NCBI GenBank assembly: GCA_021850325.1
Contig: JAJZMF010000021.1
Location: forward strand, 1-39,980
Reading direction: 5' to 3'
Source of the DNA: Actinomycetes bacterium
GTDB lineage: Bacteria > Actinomycetota > Acidimicrobiia > Acidimicrobiales > Palsa-688
Length of the DNA stretch: 39,980 bases
The position numbers and the translations under genes are program-made. Under the pieces are notes generated by a model. The model was not told where the DNA came from. It made no database searches and worked only from the letters and a program-made list of their open reading frames with translations. Positions 15,861-22,527 of the stretch are shown in pieces. Numbering within the stretch: the first letter of the stretch is position 1; each line of letters begins with the position of its first letter.

Positions 15861-16819
15861 GGGGCGACCTCCTGAAGGGCTGCACCGGTGGGCTGGCCGG
15901 TGAGGGCGAGGAAGGCGTCGTCCAGGGTGGGGCGCCGCAGCGCCACCTCGTCGACGACCACCCCCGAGGCCCGCAGGGCGGCCGACACGGCAGCCAGGTC
16001 GGCGAGCTCGTCGGGAGCTTCCACGGAGACGGTGCGCCGCTCCCTGGACACGGACACGGAGAAGCGGGGGGCCAGGGCGGCGAGCACGTCCTCGAAGCCG
16101 GCCGAGTCGACCGCCACCACGTCGACCCTCTGGTCGCCGATGCGGGTCTTGAGCTCGCTCGGGGTGCCACTGGCCACCGCACGCCCGTGGTCGATCATCA
16201 CGACCCTGTCGGCGAGGGCGTCGGCCTCCTCCAGGTACTGGGTGGTGAGCAGCACGGTGACCCCCTCGTCGACCAGGTCGCGCACCGTCGACCAGACCGC
16301 CTGACGGCTGCGGGGGTCGAGGCCGGTGGTGGGCTCGTCCAGGGCGAGCAGCTGGGGGCGCACCACCATGCTGGCGGCCAGGTCGACCCGGCGGCGCTGG
16401 CCACCCGAGAGCCCCTTCACCAGCTTGCCGGCGAACTCGCCGATCTCGAAGCGGTCGATGAGGCCGTCCACCACGGCAGCTGCCGAGCGGCGGCCGTAGC
16501 CGCGCAGACGGGCCATGAGGACCAGGTTCTCCCGGGCCGTGAGGTTGGCCTCCAGGGCTGCGAACTGCCCGGTGAGGGAGATGCGCTGGCGCACGGCGTC
16601 GGCGTCGGTGACCACGTCGTGGCCGCACACCAGCGCCCGCCCGCCGGTGGGCTGGAGGAGGGTGGCGAGCATGCGCACCACGGTGGTCTTGCCCGCCCCA
16701 TTGGGCCCGAGCAGCGAGACCACCCGGCCCTCCTCGACCTCGAGGTCGAGGTGGTCCACGGCGGTCAGCTCGCCGAAGCGACGGGTCAGGCCCTCGGTGA
16801 GGACTGCGAGATTGCTCAT
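15857..16819 (-). CDS. Daunorubicin-resistance type ABC ATPase (DrrA-like)
   Basis: 320 residues. Walker A 'GPNGAGKTT' (38-46), Q-loop at 'SLTGQFAALE', signature 'LSGGQRRR' (137-144), Walker B 'LLALDEPTTGLDPRSR' and switch 'TTQYLEEADALADRV' are visible. The C-terminal domain ('RVDVVAVDSAGFEDVLAALA' to 'PTLDDAFLALTG') is the one specific to DrrA-type ATPases. It drives export with the DrrB-like permease. A good promoter lies directly upstream and would give an almost leaderless message. The divergent TetR regulator is the likely repressor. Confidence 0.9.
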   Translation of the reverse strand: MSNLAVLTEGLTRRFGELTAVDHLDLEVEEGRVVSLLGPNGAGKTTVVRMLATLLQPTGGRALVCGHDVVTDADAVRQRISLTGQFAALEANLTARENLVLMARLRGYGRRSAAAVVDGLIDRFEIGEFAGKLVKGLSGGQRRRVDLAASMVVRPQLLALDEPTTGLDPRSRQAVWSTVRDLVDEGVTVLLTTQYLEEADALADRVVMIDHGRAVASGTPSELKTRIGDQRVDVVAVDSAGFEDVLAALAPRFSVSVSRERRTVSVEAPDELADLAAVSAALRASGVVVDEVALRRPTLDDAFLALTGQPTGAALQEVAP

Positions 16820-16827
16820 GGCGAGAC

Positions 16828-16856
16828 AATCTACAGTGACTGAAGGTTTACGTCAA
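16828..16856 (-). promoter_or_regulatory. Promoter of the DrrA-like gene, overlapping a probable TetR-binding region
   Basis: Reading the minus strand, TTGACG (16851-16856) and TAGATT (16828-16833) are 17 bases apart. The predicted start is within a few bases of the ATG at 16819, so the message would have little or no leader. Short inverted repeats (CAGT-G-ACTG at 16834-16842; TTAC...GTAA at about 16848-16862) overlap the promoter and could bind the divergently encoded TetR protein. Confidence 0.6.
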
Positions 16857-16871
16857 CAGTAAGCTTGGGCC

Positions 16872-17696
16872 ATGGAGGACGAAGCCCTGACCTGGCTGGT
16901 GTCGGCCCTGCGGGAGCGGGCGTTGCGGGCTGCCCAGACAAATGGCGGGGAGGGGTTGCGGGAGCGCAAGAAGCGCCTGACGCGCCAGCTGATCTCGGAC
17001 ACGGCGACGGCCCTGTTCCTCCAGCGGGGGTTCAACCACGTGCGGGTGGCCGAGGTGGCCGAAGCGGCCGGGGTGTCGGAAAAGACGGTCTTCAACTACT
17101 TCCAGACCAAGGAGTCCCTGGTGCTGGACCGGGAGGAGGCCGTGGCGGGGTCGCTGCGCCACGCGCTGGCCCAGGGCGACCCGGTGGCCGCCACGGTAGA
17201 GGCCATCGCGGCCGACGTGCGGGCCCTGGCCGACCAACTGGGCGACGCCGGTCACGGGGCTCAGGCGGCCGAGGCCTTTGCCCGCTTCAGGTCCATGGTG
17301 GAGGGCACCCCGGAGCTGCGGGCGGCCGAGCGGGACATGGTCGAGCGCCTCACACAGGTGGCCGCGGAGGCCCTGGCCGCCCGTGCGGGGGTGTGCCCCG
17401 AAGACCCCGAGCCTCAGATCGCGGCCACCGCCATTGTCGGCCTGTGGCGGGTCCAGCAGCGCTCGAGCGCCCGCCACCTCGGCCGGGGGGACCCGGCCCG
17501 GGCTGCCGAGGAGATCGTCGCCGACGTCCGTCGTGCTGCCCGCCTGATCGACAGCGGGCTCTGGAGCTTCGGCGCCCTGGTCCAGGGCGCAGCGCGCCAG
17601 GAGGAACTGGCGGCCGCCTTCGACGCCGTGCAGGACGCGGTGCGCCAGGTGGTCAGCGCCGTCCGCCAGGCGCGTGCCACCTTCCGCCGCCAGTAG
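16872..17696 (+). CDS. TetR-family transcriptional regulator
   Basis: 274 residues, longer than the usual 190-220 because of an N-terminal extension of about 30 residues and a long C-terminal ligand domain. The helix-turn-helix is clear: 'LISDTATALFLQRGFNHVRVAEVAEAAGVSEKTVFNYFQTKESLV' at about 40-84. The C-terminal part is helical, with no recognised ligand motif. It is divergent from the DrrA gene with 52 bp between starts, the usual arrangement for a repressor of a drug exporter that is released by the drug. No strong ribosome binding site is seen before the ATG. Confidence 0.9.
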   Translation: MEDEALTWLVSALRERALRAAQTNGGEGLRERKKRLTRQLISDTATALFLQRGFNHVRVAEVAEAAGVSEKTVFNYFQTKESLVLDREEAVAGSLRHALAQGDPVAATVEAIAADVRALADQLGDAGHGAQAAEAFARFRSMVEGTPELRAAERDMVERLTQVAAEALAARAGVCPEDPEPQIAATAIVGLWRVQQRSSARHLGRGDPARAAEEIVADVRRAARLIDSGLWSFGALVQGAARQEELAAAFDAVQDAVRQVVSAVRQARATFRRQ

Positions 17697-17711
17697 GGCC
17701 GACCGCCGTTG

Positions 17712-18554
17712 TCATCCCCCCCTGCGGGGATCCCTGGCCCCGGGGCCGTCGGCGTCCGGGGCCTCCCCCTGGGCGGCGACGTTGGCCGCTGGGCTCGGGG
17801 GGCCACGGAGGACCCACGCCACCCCCACTGCCATGAGCCCTCCCAGTACCGGCCCGGCGACGTAGGCCCACCAGCTGGACCAGTCGCCCGAGAGCAGGGC
17901 CGGGCCGAACGACCGGGCCGGGTTCATCGACGCCCCGCTCACGGGGGCCGCCCACAGCCCGGCGAGGGCGATGTAGCCGCCGACTGCTATGGCGGCGTTG
18001 GCCCCCACGTTCCGTGCCCCGGAGGCCGTCCCGAGGATGACGCTCACGAGGCCGAGCGTGAGGAGCATCTCGACCACGAGCGCCGTCCCGGAGGATATCC
18101 CCGGGCCGGGGAGCGTCGCGCCCAGGTGGCCGGCGGTGCCGAAGAGGGCCCGCAGGAGGAGCGCTGCCGCCATCGCCCCGGTCAACTGGGCGACCACGTA
18201 ACCGGGCACCCGGCTCCAGGGGAAGTTGCCCCGGGCGGCGAAGGACAGGGTGACCGCCGGGTTGAGGTGGGCGCCGCTCACCATGCCCATGAAGTAGATG
18301 GTCGCCATCACCATGAGGCCCGGGGCGACGACCTGAGCGTCGAGGGGGACCCGGCCGTGGGATACGGCGTCCACCACGGGGCCGCCCGCGGCGACCACGA
18401 CGAGCAGGAAGGTGCCGAGGACCTCAGCGAACAGGCGCCGCCACTCGTGCCGGCGGGCACGTGGGTCGCGTACCCAGGGGGGTTCCGCCTCACCCGGCCC
18501 GCGGGCAAGGACGGCGCCTCTCTCGAAGCTGGCCTCTCCCGGGCTGCCGGCCAT
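17712..18554 (-). CDS. MIP-family aquaporin / glycerol channel
   Basis: 280 residues with six membrane segments and two half-helices carrying the NPA motifs, 'AHLNPAVT' (N98-P99-A100) and 'ASMNPARSFGPAL' (N211-P212-A213, R214 of the selectivity filter). 'SMNPARSFGPA' resembles the water-selective AqpZ group more than GlpF, so water or small neutral solutes are likely. An N-terminal extension of about 38 residues precedes the first membrane segment. It converges on the TetR gene with only 15 bp between stops, and lies downstream of the Lgt-like gene on the same strand (51 bp). Confidence 0.88.
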   Translation of the reverse strand: MAGSPGEASFERGAVLARGPGEAEPPWVRDPRARRHEWRRLFAEVLGTFLLVVVAAGGPVVDAVSHGRVPLDAQVVAPGLMVMATIYFMGMVSGAHLNPAVTLSFAARGNFPWSRVPGYVVAQLTGAMAAALLLRALFGTAGHLGATLPGPGISSGTALVVEMLLTLGLVSVILGTASGARNVGANAAIAVGGYIALAGLWAAPVSGASMNPARSFGPALLSGDWSSWWAYVAGPVLGGLMAVGVAWVLRGPPSPAANVAAQGEAPDADGPGARDPRRGG

Positions 18555-18605
18555 GCCGCAAAGCTACCTTCCCGCACCCTCGGCTGCGGGCCGGTGAGGG
18601 CCCGG

Positions 18606-19469
18606 TCAGTCCCCTCCGGCTGCGGGCGCCCCGGTCGTGATGGGTGCCGGCCGGCCCGGGGCCACCGGCGGCCCCGGCTCCGGCACCACCCGGCCGGGCC
18701 GCCGCCCCGGGCGGCTCCTGCGCAGCAGCACGCCGGCTGTCCCGAAGCCGGCCGCACAGAGCACCAGGCCGATCGCCTGCACGGCGAGCGCTCCCGCATG
18801 GCCGGGATAGGCGAGCCACAGGTGCTCCTCGATGGACCGGTTGAGGCCCCAGAAGCCGGCGGCCACGGCGATAACGAGCCCATGGGCCAGGTCGTGGCGC
18901 CGGGCGTACCTCTCCACCTGCCAGACGATGAGGAGCACGGCGAAGGTGAGGGCGGCCTGGAAGATGGGCACGGGCAGGCGCTTGCCGACCTGTCCCGCGT
19001 AGTACATGCCGAACCACTGGTGGGTCGGGTGCCCACCACCGGCGTACATCAACTGGGGGCCGAGCAGGCGGCCCAGCGCCCAGGCGGCGAGCAGCACCGG
19101 CGCCACCAGGTCCGCGAGCACCGACGACGCCAGCTCGGGTGCCTTGCGCCTGGCGAGGAGGAAGCCCGTCAGCGTGCCCAGGGCCAGCCCGCCGAACGAC
19201 GAGAGCCCCCCGTTCCACACCTCGAGCACCTGGACCGGCTGGGAGGTGTAGGAACCGATGTTGGCGAGGACGTGGGCCACCCGGGCGCCGACCAGTGCGG
19301 CGACGACCACCAGCACGGTCGTGGTGCCCAACCAGTCGTAGCGGTAGCCGTTGTCGCGGAGCCTGCGGCGCAGGTAGTGGTAGGCGAAATAGAACGTGAT
19401 GGCAAGGCCCAACCCGTAGGTGTGGAACTGGAGCGGGCCCAGGTGCCACGCCACCGGTACAGGTCGCAA
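18606..19469 (-). CDS. Prolipoprotein diacylglyceryl transferase (Lgt) family protein, divergent
   Basis: 287 residues from a TTG at 19469, supported by GGGAGG about 10 bases upstream. Seven membrane segments, the N-terminal 'LGPLQFHTYGLGLAITFYFAYHYL' and the 'NGGLSSFGGLALGTL' segment place it in the Lgt family. Two hallmarks are altered: the 'FHGG' His is absent (SSFGG), and the usual GR-x-GNF-x-N motif reads 'GRLLGPQLMYAGGG'. The Arg is kept, but the rest of the signature is gone. Canonical Lgt transfers diacylglycerol to the Cys of lipoprotein precursors. This copy may be a paralogue with a different substrate; a housekeeping lgt would be expected elsewhere. Confidence 0.75.
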   Translation of the reverse strand: MRPVPVAWHLGPLQFHTYGLGLAITFYFAYHYLRRRLRDNGYRYDWLGTTTVLVVVAALVGARVAHVLANIGSYTSQPVQVLEVWNGGLSSFGGLALGTLTGFLLARRKAPELASSVLADLVAPVLLAAWALGRLLGPQLMYAGGGHPTHQWFGMYYAGQVGKRLPVPIFQAALTFAVLLIVWQVERYARRHDLAHGLVIAVAAGFWGLNRSIEEHLWLAYPGHAGALAVQAIGLVLCAAGFGTAGVLLRRSRPGRRPGRVVPEPGPPVAPGRPAPITTGAPAAGGD

Positions 19470-19569
19470 CTACGTCCACCTCCCAGGTCGCCCCCACGGC
19501 CACCGCTCGCCCAACCTACCGGCGGCCGGCAACGTTGTCGGCGCGGAGGGCGCCTCGCCGTGGCGCGCG

Positions 19570-19797
19570 TCAGCTGCCGGCCGGGGGCCGGGCCCGACGC
19601 TGGTGGCGGGCCCCGGCCACTGCGCTCGCAGCCGGGACGATGGCCAACCAGAGGCCGATGGTGGCCACCATGGCGGTGGGGTAGCCAAAAGGCCGGGTGC
19701 CGACCTGTTCGCCCACGATCCCGCCGAAGACCATCAGCAGCCAGGCGCTGAGGAAGAAGGCCGGGCCGGCCGACAGGAGCTTGAAGAAGTTGCCCAT
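19570..19797 (-). CDS. Small membrane protein of unknown function
   Basis: 75 residues from the ATG at 19797, with AAAGGAGGAG about 9 bases upstream; the longer frame to 19959 has no such site. Two hydrophobic segments are visible, 'AGPAFFLSAWLLMVFGGIV' and 'YPTAMVATIGLWLAIVPAASAVAG', then a basic tail 'ARHQRRARPPAGS'. I do not recognise a family. It precedes the Lgt-like and aquaporin genes on the same strand (100 bp gap) and may be transcribed with them. Confidence 0.65.
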   Translation of the reverse strand: MGNFFKLLSAGPAFFLSAWLLMVFGGIVGEQVGTRPFGYPTAMVATIGLWLAIVPAASAVAGARHQRRARPPAGS

Positions 19798-20021
19798 CGT
19801 GAGCGCTCCTCCTTTTGTGCGCCACAGGCTGGTGGGCCCGGCGGGGCGGTGCCCCCTGCGGGGACGGGCCGGGCTGCCTCTGGCGTCGGTGCCAGTCTCC
19901 CTCGCTGCCATCGGTTGCGATAGGGCCCAGCGTCCCTGTGGCGCACGTGCAGGATCCACAATCTTGTAGAGGCGACCGGTCCCCGCGCAGGGTTAGAAAC
20001 GCGTCGACATGACAAACAGAT

Positions 20022-20056
20022 GCCCGCCGGCAGCTGTGTTGGGCCTGCCGGCGGGC
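20022..20056 (+). promoter_or_regulatory. Perfect 12-bp stem-loop in the leader of the SipW-type exported protein gene
   Basis: GCCCGCCGGCAG (20022-20033) pairs perfectly with 20045-20056 across an 11-base loop. It ends 8 bases before the ribosome binding site GAAAGGA and 24 bases before the ATG. It may be an attenuator, an mRNA-stabilising 5' element, or a terminator of upstream readthrough. I could not match it to a known riboswitch. Confidence 0.65.
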
Positions 20057-20079
20057 GGATCCGAGAAAGGACTCGAACC

Positions 20080-20628
20080 ATGAGGATCCTACCTCGACGC
20101 CTTCTCCTGCTGGGAGGGGCGCTGATGATAGCCGGGGGCGGCTTCGCCTACATGGACAGCAACACCGTGTCCGCCAGCAACGCCGGTGAAGGTGCCGGTG
20201 TGGTGTCGGGCTACAGCGTGTACAACCTCGAGTACTCCGGGGTGTCCACGGTCGGCAACACCGGTGGGCAGACGGGCACGATGGCCTACAACCCCACCCT
20301 CGAGTCGCCCATACATGTGACGGGGAGCTCGGCCACCCTGTCGGGACAGGACACCATCGCCTACGTGTCCTTCCAGCTCAACCCGGACAACGCCCACTGG
20401 GCGGCCGTCCAGGCCTATGACAAGGGGGGCAACGTCATCAGCGGCGGCGGGGCGAGCAACTGCCAGGAGTACGCCAGCCCGGCCACTGACCCCGCGTTCA
20501 GCGCCACGGGCGGGACCACCCAGGCGATGGGTTCCTTCACCACCGGGGTCGGGATCTGGAGCTGCCGGCTCGGTACCCCGCTGCCCGCGGTCAACTTCGC
20601 CTACGTGGACGTGGAGGCCGCCCAGTAG
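20080..20628 (+). CDS. Small exported protein with SipW-dependent-type signal peptide (TasA/camelysin-like candidate)
   Basis: 182 residues from the ATG at 20080, with GAAAGGA 9 bases upstream. The N-terminus 'MRILPRRLLLLGGALMIAGG' and then 'GFAYMDSNTVSASNAGEGAG' has the form of SipW-dependent signal peptides: a short basic end, a hydrophobic core and a first strand with 'SNTV-x-ASNAG'. The mature part is small, Gly/Ser/Thr-rich and predicted beta, like camelysin or TasA-type fibre subunits, though sequence identity to TasA is not evident. Two Cys residues (NCQEY and WSCRL) could form a disulfide. The next gene encodes an S26B signal peptidase, its probable processing enzyme. A hairpin follows the stop, and another lies in the leader. 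Confidence 0.75.
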   Translation: MRILPRRLLLLGGALMIAGGGFAYMDSNTVSASNAGEGAGVVSGYSVYNLEYSGVSTVGNTGGQTGTMAYNPTLESPIHVTGSSATLSGQDTIAYVSFQLNPDNAHWAAVQAYDKGGNVISGGGASNCQEYASPATDPAFSATGGTTQAMGSFTTGVGIWSCRLGTPLPAVNFAYVDVEAAQ

Positions 20629-20650
20629 CCGGTCCGGCTCCCAGGCCGTC

Positions 20651-20680
20651 CGGGCACCGTCCGCTGTCGGGCGGTGCCCG
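20651..20680 (+). terminator. Hairpin between the exported-protein and signal-peptidase genes
   Basis: CGGGCACCGTCC (20651-20662) pairs with 20669-20680 over 12 bp with one G-T pair and a 6-base loop. It starts 22 bases after the stop at 20628 and ends 23 bases before the signal peptidase ATG. It probably limits readthrough so that the structural protein exceeds its processing enzyme. Confidence 0.6.
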
Positions 20681-20703
20681 GGCGACGGGCCCGCACTGCG
20701 ACG

Positions 20704-21258
20704 ATGACCGCACTTCGCTTTGACGCACTGCACCCGGCCGCCCGTGCCGGCCGTGGGCCGGCCGGGTACCGGTTGGGCCACCACCCCGTCGTGGTGCTCG
20801 TGACGTTGTTGGCGTTCGCCCTGGCCTGGGCCTATTGCGGGCCTGTGCAACTGGGTGGTACGACCTCCTACGCCATTGCCAACGGCGTCAGCATGCTGCC
20901 CCGGTTCCACGCCGGGGACCTCGTCGTCCTGCGCCGGGAGAGCACCTACCACGTGGGGGAAGTGGCCGCCTACCACAACGGGCAGTTGGGCATCGTGGTC
21001 ATGCACCGCATCATCGCCATCACAGATGGCCACTACGAGTTCAAAGGCGACAACAACACGTTCGCTGACTCCTTCGAGCCCACCAGGGCCCAGATCGTGG
21101 GCGCCGAGTGGATCCACCTCCCGGGGGTCGGCCGCTACGTGCTGAAGTTGCGCAACCCGGCGGCAGCCGCCCTGCTGCTGGGCCTTTTGTGGCTGGGCGC
21201 GTTCTGGCCGGCCGCGACCACCAGACGCCGGAGGAGGAGGCACCGTGATGCACACTGA
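20704..21258 (+). CDS. Signal peptidase I, S26B type (SipW/ER-archaeal-like)
   Basis: 184 residues from the ATG at 20704 (a GTG at 20674 lies within the hairpin). A membrane segment 'VVVLVTLLAFALAWAYCG' precedes the catalytic Ser S63 in 'NGVSMLPRFHAGDLVVL'. H101 in 'IVVMHRIIAI' takes the place of the general-base Lys of ordinary bacterial enzymes, as in SipW and in archaeal and ER signal peptidases. 'YEFKGDNNTF' is the conserved box E. A second membrane segment (AALLLGLLWLGAFW) and an Arg-rich tail end the protein. It would cleave the preprotein encoded just upstream and perhaps few others. The last 11 bases overlap the next gene. Confidence 0.87.
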   Translation: MTALRFDALHPAARAGRGPAGYRLGHHPVVVLVTLLAFALAWAYCGPVQLGGTTSYAIANGVSMLPRFHAGDLVVLRRESTYHVGEVAAYHNGQLGIVVMHRIIAITDGHYEFKGDNNTFADSFEPTRAQIVGAEWIHLPGVGRYVLKLRNPAAAALLLGLLWLGAFWPAATTRRRRRRHRDAH

Positions 21259-22444
21259 GGCGCGAGCCAGGCATGCCGAGGCGGCGGCCGAGAAGGCACG
21301 ACGGCGGACGCGGTCGGGGGAGGGGGCCAGCCGACGGTGGACCTGGCTCATGGGCACGTGCGCCCTGGTGGCGGTCGCTGCCGGCGCGGTGGCCATCACT
21401 GCCTGGGAGCGGCCCGTACGCGGGAGCCGGACGTTGCAGTACGTGCAGTCCGGTCGCTTCGCCTACGACGCGCGGACATCAGCGGGGTCCGTCTACGGGA
21501 GCGGGGGGTTGCGCACAGGTCAGCCTGTCTACACCGCAGAGGTGACCGCACTGCGCGTCCGCTTCTCGTACCGGTTCCGCGCCGGTGCACCCTGGAGCAT
21601 CAAGGGGCGGGGCCAATTGCTCGCCGTCATGAGCAACGGCCAGGGCATCAGCCGCCGGTTCGTGCTCCAGCCGGTGACGGCCTTTGACGGGAGCTCGTTC
21701 AGCCTGGCGGGCACCGTGCAGGTGAGCAGGCTCAACGGCATTGCCCGGGCGTTCGCTGTCGCAGCCGGCACCTCCTATGCCGGCTCGGGCTATGTCCTGA
21801 CCGTGGAGCCGGTGGTGCAGGTGCAGGGCAGGGTCGGCACCGTGGGCCTGCGGACCTCGTTCGCCCCGTCGTTCAGCTTCAGCTACACACAGGACGCCCT
21901 CCTCCCGGCCGCGAGTATGGCTGCTGCCGCCGGGGGCCCGGCAGCTACCGCGCAGGGCGGGTCGCCCTCGTTCGCTCCGACAGCCGGCGGGCAGCTCCGG
22001 GTGCCCGGCGCTCGCCCGGCCACCTACCTGGTCGCCGGCCTGACCGTGCCCGAGGCCCGTTGGGGTTCTCTCGGCACGCTGGTCCTGGCGCTGCTGGTCG
22101 GCGCCCTGGCCACCCGGGGGGCGGCGCGCCGGGCCGAGGCAGGCGTCCAGGGGGCCTGGGCCCGCGCCCGCCTGGGCCAGTCGGCCGTCGAGGTGGGCAC
22201 GCTGCCCGACTACCCCGTCGTGGCGGTGGTGGAGATGGCTGCGCTCGCCGGGCTGGTGCAGGTGGGCCGCAAGCTGGAGTGCCCGGTCCTGGTCGAAGGA
22301 GGCCCCCGGCCCACCTATGCCGTTGTCGACAGTGGGACCCTCTACCGGTACCGCCCGCCTGAGGTTGCGGTCAGTGCCAAGGGGCCGGACAGGGCCCGCA
22401 CCGCTGAGCTGCGGTTGAGCTCGGACGGCGCGTCCCGGGACTGA
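21248..22444 (+). CDS. DUF5305-like membrane protein associated with SipW-type signal peptidase
   Basis: 398 residues from the ATG at 21248 (GTG 21245 adjacent), with a GGAGGAGGAGG site just upstream inside the peptidase gene. After a basic 30-residue start comes a membrane segment (LMGTCALVAVAAGAVAITAW), a long extracytoplasmic beta-rich domain containing 'TLQYVQSGRFAYDART' and 'VYTAEVTALRVRFSYRF', a second membrane segment near 'LGTLVLALLVGALAT', and a cytoplasmic tail with 'VVAVVEMAALAGLVQVGRKLECPVLVEGGP'. This layout and the Y-x-Q-x-G-x-F-x-Y motif fit DUF5305, found beside SipW-like peptidases in archaea and actinobacteria as far as I recall. The function is unknown; it may assemble or anchor the exported protein. 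Confidence 0.65.
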   Translation: MHTEARARHAEAAAEKARRRTRSGEGASRRWTWLMGTCALVAVAAGAVAITAWERPVRGSRTLQYVQSGRFAYDARTSAGSVYGSGGLRTGQPVYTAEVTALRVRFSYRFRAGAPWSIKGRGQLLAVMSNGQGISRRFVLQPVTAFDGSSFSLAGTVQVSRLNGIARAFAVAAGTSYAGSGYVLTVEPVVQVQGRVGTVGLRTSFAPSFSFSYTQDALLPAASMAAAAGGPAATAQGGSPSFAPTAGGQLRVPGARPATYLVAGLTVPEARWGSLGTLVLALLVGALATRGAARRAEAGVQGAWARARLGQSAVEVGTLPDYPVVAVVEMAALAGLVQVGRKLECPVLVEGGPRPTYAVVDSGTLYRYRPPEVAVSAKGPDRARTAELRLSSDGASRD

Positions 22445-22463
22445 GAGCCGGCCGTGACCACCT

Positions 22464-22496
22464 GGCCCCTGCCCGCCATTACGGCGGGGCAGGGCC
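22464..22496. terminator. Bidirectional terminator hairpin
   Basis: GGCCCCTGCCCGCC (22464-22477) pairs with 22483-22496 apart from two single-base bulges, around a 5-base loop. It lies between the convergent ends of the DUF5305-like gene (22444) and the histidine kinase gene (22528). Confidence 0.7.
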
Positions 22497-22527
22497 GAAC
22501 ATGTCCCGGATGGCTGTCGGAGGCCCC

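Noticed and set aside
17709-19751. 680-residue plus-strand frame opposite aquaporin, Lgt-like and small membrane protein genes
   Set aside because: The minus strand holds NPA motifs, membrane segments and ribosome binding sites; the plus frame does not.
19990-20060. Cyclic di-GMP riboswitch before the exported-protein gene
   Set aside because: A short run resembling GACAAACAG was noticed, but the conserved core and second helix of the class I aptamer are absent; only a simple hairpin is supported.
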